From contig JAEYVZ010000037.1 of NCBI GenBank assembly GCA_023431405.1, positions 1 through 17,561 on the forward strand: DNA of 17,561 nucleotides, in the 5' to 3' direction. Source of the stretch: Actinomycetes bacterium (GTDB taxonomy: Bacteria; Actinomycetota; Actinomycetes; Actinomycetales; Microbacteriaceae). The notes beneath the pieces are model-generated. The model had not been told where the DNA came from. It did not search any database and saw nothing but the letters and a program-made list of their open reading frames with translations. Shown here piece after piece: positions 7,574 through 17,561 of this stretch (position 1 is its first letter; each line of letters opens with the position of its first letter). The position numbers were made by a program, and so were the translations under genes.

Positions 7574-8248
7574 TCAGAGATCGGGCAGCCCCTGCTCGCC
7601 ACCCGGGTCGAAGGGCGCGTCGAGCGACTTCGTCAGCTCTTCCAGCATCGCCTCGATCTGCGGCTCCACATGCTGGCTCACCGCCGCCTGGATGCGGAGG
7701 CGGTGGTGGAGCAGGATGCTGCACACCTCGCGGCCGACCATGTTCGCGTAATCGTCGGCGAGGGCGACCTCCTGACGCAGCGCCGCCTTCGCCTCATCGG
7801 ACAGCGGAGGCAGAGCGGGGATGTCGGCATCGGCTTCATCCGCGAGGCCGGAGATCGTGAAGAGGAACGGTGCGCCCGGCACCGGGTCGGGATCGAGAGG
7901 AAGCCCTTCGAACTCCGGGTCGAGGCCCTCCGCCGGGCGGTAGCTGCGAGCCCGGTTCCGCGCCGCCTGCTGATCGAGCTCGGCCTGCAGCATCGGAAGA
8001 TTCCGGGACGTGTACGCCGCCACCGCCTGATCGACGATCGTCTTGACGCGCGTCGAGAGGCCGTGCTGCACGCCGTGCGGAACGTCCGCTCCGAGCCCGG
8101 CAGCCGACAGCACGGGCGAGCCGAAGCAGCGCCGGCAGGGCGCGACACGACCCCGGTGCGTGGCGGGCTGCCAGCGCGGCAGCCATCGGAGCCAGGCGTC
8201 GACGGCCTGGCTCACCTGGGTCTCTATCGACCGCTCCACGCGATCCAT
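7574..8248 (-). CDS. Conserved-looking hypothetical protein with CxxC motif
   Basis: The start is ATG 8248 (MDRVERSIETQVSQAV, 224 residues), with a weak AGGG site 5 nt upstream; the open frame continues upstream to 8335 but overlaps the end of the preceding gene. I do not recognise the family. Residues 1-25 form an amphipathic helix and APCRRCFGS (C38, C41) looks like half of a zinc or redox site. The stretch 64-100 is helical. A Pro/Asp-rich middle (103-148) is followed by a mostly helical C-terminal half, including EVCSILLHHRLRIQAAV (C176, H181, H182), which could complete a metal site. There is no signal peptide or membrane helix, so it should be cytoplasmic. It lies 40 nt after a membrane-protein gene and 54 nt before the FHA gene, all on the same strand, so co-transcription is plausible. 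Confidence 0.7.
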   Translation of the reverse strand: MDRVERSIETQVSQAVDAWLRWLPRWQPATHRGRVAPCRRCFGSPVLSAAGLGADVPHGVQHGLSTRVKTIVDQAVAAYTSRNLPMLQAELDQQAARNRARSYRPAEGLDPEFEGLPLDPDPVPGAPFLFTISGLADEADADIPALPPLSDEAKAALRQEVALADDYANMVGREVCSILLHHRLRIQAAVSQHVEPQIEAMLEELTKSLDAPFDPGGEQGLPDL

Positions 8249-8288
8249 TGTTCCCTGTCGGAGCGGTTCCCGCCGGGATTTCGCCCGA

Positions 8289-8774
8289 TCAGGGCTCGTC
8301 GTCCTCTTCCCACGGCCAGCGGGGGCGGTGCGCACGGGTGCGCACGAGCGCCACCGCGACCCACGCCGACACGAACGCGGCCAGCACCAGCACGAGCGCG
8401 AACACGCTGATCGCGAAGCCCCCCGCCGCCGCCGACGCCCGCGCCAGATCGACCCCCGTCACCAATGCACCGAGCCAGACGCCCCCGACATACCCGACGA
8501 AAGCTGCGGGCACCGCGGCGGCCGCGGCGAGGTACGACGGCCGCGGTGCGCGGACGGCTGCCCACACTGCCGCCGCGAACAGCGCGGTCGCCGCCGCGAA
8601 GCCTGCCACGCCCGGGGCGGCGCCGAGTCCGGCGACCGGGATCACCTCGGCATCCGCCAGCAGACTCGTCACGCCGAGGCCGGCGATCAGCAGCGCCACG
8701 AAGCCCGCGGTGGAGAACGCGAGCGCGGCGCTCGGGCGCACCGAGGGGTGCGGCCCGGGCGCGGAGCCGGTCAT
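8289..8774 (-). CDS. Small four-helix membrane protein of unknown function
   Basis: The protein is 161 residues and very rich in Ala, Val and Leu. Predicted membrane helices lie at about 17-38, 49-73, 80-106 and 117-145. It ends in a short cytoplasmic-looking tail, RTRAHRPRWPWEEDDEP, in which a basic/aromatic patch is followed by acidic residues. This resembles the DUF6121 family of Microbacteriaceae as I remember it, but I cannot confirm that. The ATG at 8774 comes 1 nt after the upstream stop and has no clear ribosome site of its own. Translation by termination-reinitiation is therefore likely, tying its level to that of the 341-residue membrane protein before it. No catalytic motif is visible. 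Confidence 0.75.
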   Translation of the reverse strand: MTGSAPGPHPSVRPSAALAFSTAGFVALLIAGLGVTSLLADAEVIPVAGLGAAPGVAGFAAATALFAAAVWAAVRAPRPSYLAAAAAVPAAFVGYVGGVWLGALVTGVDLARASAAAGGFAISVFALVLVLAAFVSAWVAVALVRTRAHRPRWPWEEDDEP

Positions 8775-8775
8775 G

Positions 8776-9801
8776 TCAGAGCCGGTGGAGCTGAGGGCCG
8801 GCCTCGAGCGTGCGCTCGTACTCGCGCTGGGCCTCGTTGTTGAGCTCCGTCACCCGGGCGCCACGTGCGGCGACCCACGCCCCGAACCAGATGGTGATCT
8901 CACGCCCCAGGATGAAGGCGACGATCGCGAGCGGCGCGAGGAGCTCGCCCTCGACCAGCTCCGCCCCCTGCGACGCCGTGAGCGTCCAGAACGGAGCCTG
9001 GAAGAGCTGGCCGAGCAGGTGACCGCCGTAGGAGGCGGCACCGACCAGCAGCCCGAGGATGACCCACTGGCCCCAGCGGCCACGGTTGATGATCGCCCCG
9101 AGCAGCCAGAACGCCACGAAGAACACGGCGACCGGCACCCAGAACCACCAGGAGGTGAGCGCACCGGTCAGCTGGCTGACGAGATTCTCGGAGTCGACGT
9201 CTCCCGCCACCGCGCCGAACGCGAGAGCGGCGGCGAGGTAGAGAAGACCGTACACGAGCGCGGCCAACAGGCCGATCGCGCCGGCGGCGCCACGGTTGCC
9301 GCGCGGGCGGGGAGCCTCGGGGGCCTGTACGAAGATCGGCTGGGGCGCAGCCGTAGAGGTCACGGCTGCGGGCGTCTCGGCGACCGGCGTCCCCGTCGGA
9401 GCCGCCGCGGCAGGAGGGATCACCGTCGTCTCCGCAGAGCGGTCGACGGGTTCGCTGGCGGTGACGACCGCGGGCGCCGCAACGGGGTCGGAGGCGGATG
9501 CCGCGGTCTCCTCCGCGCGCGCATCGGCGGCACGCGCTTCCGCACGGGTCTCCGCAGGCACCTCGGCGCGGTCGACATCGACTGTCGCCGGCTCCTCGTA
9601 CGCGGGGTCGACCCCCGCGGCCTCGATGTACGACAGGTCGTGGTGACCTGCCGCAGCTTCCTCGGGAGTGACGGCGTCGCGCGAGGCTGCTTCGGCCTCG
9701 GCGAGCCCCTCGTTGGCGCGGCCGACGACATCGTCGACGTTCGTGCTGTCGTCGTTCGGCGTCGTGTGATCGGCGGTTTCGCCGTAACGGGGATCGCTCA
9801 T
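8776..9801 (-). CDS. Membrane protein with long acidic disordered N-terminus and four C-terminal helices
   Basis: The start is ATG 9801 (MSDPRYGETADHTTPND, 341 residues), with GAGGAG 10 nt upstream. The frame stays open to 10803 on this strand, but that extension is antisense to a convincing plus-strand lipoprotein gene and is rejected. Residues 1-165 are Ala/Glu/Asp/Pro-rich and probably disordered; this part contains AETTVIPP (T125, T126), which resembles phosphothreonine motifs bound by FHA domains. Membrane helices follow at about 172-200, 218-238, 243-268 and 285-312. The tail GARVTELNNEAQREYERTLE (314-333) is a charged helix. The family is not recognised; the overall plan is that of actinobacterial membrane proteins with a Ser/Thr-kinase-target tail. 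It is the first gene of the run that includes the 161-residue membrane protein. A link with the FHA proteins downstream is inference from position and motif. Confidence 0.75.
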   Translation of the reverse strand: MSDPRYGETADHTTPNDDSTNVDDVVGRANEGLAEAEAASRDAVTPEEAAAGHHDLSYIEAAGVDPAYEEPATVDVDRAEVPAETRAEARAADARAEETAASASDPVAAPAVVTASEPVDRSAETTVIPPAAAAPTGTPVAETPAAVTSTAAPQPIFVQAPEAPRPRGNRGAAGAIGLLAALVYGLLYLAAALAFGAVAGDVDSENLVSQLTGALTSWWFWVPVAVFFVAFWLLGAIINRGRWGQWVILGLLVGAASYGGHLLGQLFQAPFWTLTASQGAELVEGELLAPLAIVAFILGREITIWFGAWVAARGARVTELNNEAQREYERTLEAGPQLHRL

Positions 9802-9845
9802 GGCGGTGATACTCCTCACGCGGAGGCGCGCGCCACCGCACAGCG

Positions 9846-9851
9846 AGCGTA
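9846..9851 (-). promoter_or_regulatory. Weak candidate -10 box for the 341-residue membrane protein
   Basis: TACGCT on the minus strand fits TANNNT and would start transcription near 9839, giving a leader of about 38 nt that contains the GAGGAG ribosome site. No convincing -35 box lies 16-18 nt upstream. It sits in the 132-nt divergent gap shared with the lipoprotein gene, which must hold promoters for both directions. Confidence 0.25.
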
Positions 9852-9920
9852 GCGCCCCCGTCCATCCGGAGCGGGAAGGCGTGCCGCCGTGTCTGCACGC
9901 CGGCACCCAGGTCGGGCTTC

Positions 9921-9926
9921 TAGGGT
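9921..9926 (+). promoter_or_regulatory. Candidate -10 box, leaderless geometry, for the lipoprotein gene
   Basis: TAGGGT is followed by 7 nt and then ATG 9934. This is the arrangement of actinobacterial leaderless transcripts, where the start codon is the first transcribed triplet. No proper Shine-Dalgarno sequence precedes the ATG (AGGG is 8-9 nt away and lies inside the -10 box). No clear -35 box is seen. Confidence 0.5.
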
Positions 9927-9933
9927 TGTCGGC

Positions 9934-10590
9934 ATGCTGTTGCGCACGACGCTCCCCCGACACTCGCCCGGTATCCGACGGAGCCGGGATGCGGCGGGGC
10001 GGAGCGCCGCGGCGGCGGTCGCGCTCGCTGCGATGGTCGTTCTGGCGGGGTGTGTCGCCGAGCCCGCACCGGATCCCACCGGCAGTACGTCCTCGGCCCC
10101 AGCCAGCCCCGCCCCCACCACGAGTCCGGCAGGCCCCGCACTGCTCGGCTTCCCCTTCGGCCCGGCCGCCTCGACCACGCCGCTGCCGAACGACTGCCGC
10201 GAGATCCTCACCGACAGCGTCCTCGCCGAGCTCGACGGCGTGCCTCTCAACGCCCCCGGCATGGGAGGCGGAATCCGCCCCGACAGCACACGCGTGTGCG
10301 CGTGGGGCGAGCCGGGCGCCGCCGCGACCTGGCTCGTGACGCTCATCGGCTTCTCGCCGTACCGTGCGGCGTCCGACGCCCTGTACGAGCTCGGGCGTGA
10401 CGGCTACACGTGCTACGAGCCGGGTGGCGGCATCCGCTGCGAGCGCACCTGGGAGCATGAGACGCTCCCCGTGACCCAGGGGCGCACGCTGTACTACCGC
10501 GACGGGATCATCGTCGACACGCAGTACTCCAACCTCGCTCCCGCCGGCTACACCACCGCGATCATCGACGCGCTGTGGCCGGACACCTGA
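9934..10590 (+). CDS. Lipoprotein of unknown function with four conserved-pattern cysteines
   Basis: The start is ATG 9934 (MLLRTTLPRH, 218 residues), preferred over an upstream in-frame ATG at 9889 because it follows a TAGGGT -10 box and gives a normal signal peptide. Basic residues (4-23) precede a hydrophobic core (24-37) and the lipobox LAGC with C40 as the lipidated residue. A Pro/Ser/Thr linker (41-85) typical of surface lipoproteins follows. The mature domain has C88, C122, C160 and C169, probably two disulphides, with the signature C-x8-C as CYEPGGGIRC followed by ERTWEHE. This is the only plus-strand gene in the window. It converges on the next gene, which shares the cysteine pattern, with 4 nt between the stops. 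No enzymatic motif is visible. By its signals it would be anchored to the outer face of the membrane; its role is unknown. Confidence 0.85.
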   Translation: MLLRTTLPRHSPGIRRSRDAAGRSAAAAVALAAMVVLAGCVAEPAPDPTGSTSSAPASPAPTTSPAGPALLGFPFGPAASTTPLPNDCREILTDSVLAELDGVPLNAPGMGGGIRPDSTRVCAWGEPGAAATWLVTLIGFSPYRAASDALYELGRDGYTCYEPGGGIRCERTWEHETLPVTQGRTLYYRDGIIVDTQYSNLAPAGYTTAIIDALWPDT

Positions 10591-10594
10591 CGCC

Positions 10595-11206
10595 TCAGTC
10601 GCCGGCGGAGCTCCAGACCCGTTCGGCGATCTCGTCGTCGTAGCGGGCCGGCCGCCACCCGTCCTGCACGCTGGACAGCCAGCGTCCGCCTCCCGCCTCG
10701 ATCGTCTCGTGACGCTCCTCGGTCGTGAGGGTGCAGCGCACGCGGTCGGCGACGTCGCCGCACTCGAAGCCGAGCGCCGGCAGCGCGGTGCGGGCGATGG
10801 CACCCGCGTCCGTTGCGACGGAAGCGAGCGTCGTCGAGATCGCCCCCGCGTCGCTCTTCCACGTGCAGGTGAACGTCACCGACGGTGCGAGCGCATCGAC
10901 GAAGCCGTCGGCGCTGGATGCCGGCGCGGAATCGGACGGAGTGAGCACCGAGCCTTCCTCCCACACGAGCGACGACCACAGCGCATCGGGATACAGGTCG
11001 CGGCACTCCGCGGGCTCTCCGCTCACGACCTCGTCGCCGTCGCCGGCGACAGGCCCGGAGGTGGGCGGGTTCACCTTGTCGCCGAGGAAGACCAGACCGG
11101 CCGGAACGAGGGGCGCGGCGAGCCAGACCAACGCTCCGACCACGGCGGCGCAGGCGACACCGACGGTCCACGCGAAGACCGTGTTCCTGCCGCCGACTCG
11201 TGCCAT
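10595..11206 (-). CDS. Membrane-anchored extracytoplasmic protein with four-cysteine domain, likely paralogue of the convergent lipoprotein
   Basis: The start is ATG 11206 (MARVGGRNTVFAW, 203 residues). One membrane helix at about 10-40 acts as an uncleaved anchor or signal (it contains C19), with a short basic N-terminus inside. The extracytoplasmic part has C68 (AECRDLYPD), C114 (TCTWKSD), C149 and C158. The last pair, CGDVADRVRC, has the same C-x8-C spacing and Arg before the second Cys as the neighbouring lipoprotein, and both have a C-x-W at the second cysteine. The C-terminus IAERVW matches IIDALW in the other protein. No catalytic motif is seen. A TAGCGT box 6 nt before the ATG suggests its own leaderless-type promoter after the rpoC terminator. 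Confidence 0.8.
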   Translation of the reverse strand: MARVGGRNTVFAWTVGVACAAVVGALVWLAAPLVPAGLVFLGDKVNPPTSGPVAGDGDEVVSGEPAECRDLYPDALWSSLVWEEGSVLTPSDSAPASSADGFVDALAPSVTFTCTWKSDAGAISTTLASVATDAGAIARTALPALGFECGDVADRVRCTLTTEERHETIEAGGGRWLSSVQDGWRPARYDDEIAERVWSSAGD

Positions 11207-11212
11207 GCCTCC

Positions 11213-11218
11213 ACGCTA
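11213..11218 (-). promoter_or_regulatory. Candidate -10 box, leaderless geometry, for the gene at 11206
   Basis: TAGCGT is followed by GGAGGC and then the ATG. GGAGG here is only 1 nt from the start codon, too close to be a useful ribosome site, whereas the box is at the right distance for a transcript beginning at or next to the ATG. No strong -35 box is visible. Confidence 0.4.
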
Positions 11219-11310
11219 CGCGGCCCCGTCACGATCGCCCGGTGGCGGCGCCGCGTGCCGGGCGAGTCGAACCACGGGAAGGCGGTGGCGCCGCGGACGA
11301 CGGGGACGAC

Positions 11311-11340
11311 GAAGGCCCCCGGAAGAGACCGGGGGCCTTC
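11311..11340 (-). terminator. Hairpin terminator after rpoC
   Basis: There is a perfect 12-bp stem: GAAGGCCCCCGG at 11311-11322 pairs with CCGGGGGCCTTC at 11329-11340 around a 6-nt loop (AAGAGA on the plus strand). It begins 19 nt after the rpoC stop. No T-run follows on the minus strand, as is common for terminators in high-GC actinobacteria. It should end the rpoBC transcript and separate it from the genes to the left. Confidence 0.85.
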
Positions 11341-11359
11341 GTGGTGGATCAGATCACGC

Positions 11360-15235
<3,876 letters not shown>

Positions 15236-15239
15236 TAGT

Positions 15240-15245
15240 TCTCCT
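15240..15245 (-). promoter_or_regulatory. Ribosome binding site that fixes the rpoC GTG start
   Basis: AGGAGA on the minus strand lies 4 nt before GTG 15235. No ATG in this frame lies between it and the conserved LDATTFDELRIGL start, so the GTG is the initiation codon, as in other actinobacterial rpoC genes. Confidence 0.8.
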
Positions 15246-15277
15246 GTGTCGAAATTCGTAAGTGTGCCTGGCCGGGA

Positions 15278-17561
<2,284 letters not shown>

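Noticed and set aside
5474..8410. Plus-strand open frame of 978 codons
   Set aside because: It lies antisense across four genes, has low-complexity Arg-rich translation, no ribosome site and no recognisable domain.
8776..10803. N-terminal extension of the 341-residue membrane protein to 675 residues
   Set aside because: The extension overlaps in antisense the lipoprotein gene with a clear signal peptide and lipobox; the ATG at 9801 has a ribosome site.

Overview
The window is very GC-rich and densely coded. Its RpoB and RpoC sequences are actinobacterial, including the coiled-coil insert near the N-terminus of beta' that is typical of Actinobacteria. Codon use, TANNNT-type -10 boxes placed directly before start codons, and the general protein style suggest Microbacteriaceae (for example Microbacterium or a relative). 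That family-level placement is an inference. All genes but one lie on the minus strand, so transcription runs mainly from right to left.

Layout in transcription order. (1) 17561-15278: the 3' two thirds of rpoB, entering at the rifampicin region. (2) 15235-11360: complete rpoC with a GTG start, followed by a perfect 12-bp hairpin terminator at 11340-11311. (3) 11206-10595 (minus) and 9934-10590 (plus): two small exported proteins that converge tail to tail with 4 nt between their stops. One is membrane-anchored and the other a lipoprotein, and they share a four-cysteine pattern, so they look like diverged paralogues. (4) 9801-7574: three genes of unknown function, two of them with four predicted membrane helices each. 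(5) 7519 to the left edge: a cluster of FHA-domain proteins with type VII secretion-like genes. It holds a DUF5684-like/FHA membrane protein, an RDD-FHA membrane protein, a 1489-residue EssC/EccC-type FtsK/SpoIIIE ATPase with its own FHA domain, and the first 38 codons of a WXG100-like small protein.

Working model, part known and part inferred. EssC/EccC proteins are the motor ATPases of type VII secretion and WXG100 proteins are their usual substrates. Here the ATPase is translationally coupled (ATGA overlap) to an RDD-FHA protein. A third FHA protein carries a DETVMV motif just before its FHA domain, as in GarA/OdhI-like phospho-switches. The arrangement suggests a compact secretion machine controlled by Ser/Thr phosphorylation. 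None of the other usual type VII components (EccB/D/E, MycP, EsaA, EssA, EssB) is in the window.

The most unexpected observation is in rpoB. The rifampicin-contact residues are ordinary, but the segment just after them (fork loop 2) is replaced by an unrelated sequence eight residues longer. Other points are an excess of the heptamer GGATGCC/GGCATCC, three genes with leaderless-type start geometry, and three dyads in the leader of the WXG100-like gene. No gap between genes exceeds about 155 nt. I saw no tRNA, rRNA, CRISPR array or insertion sequence.
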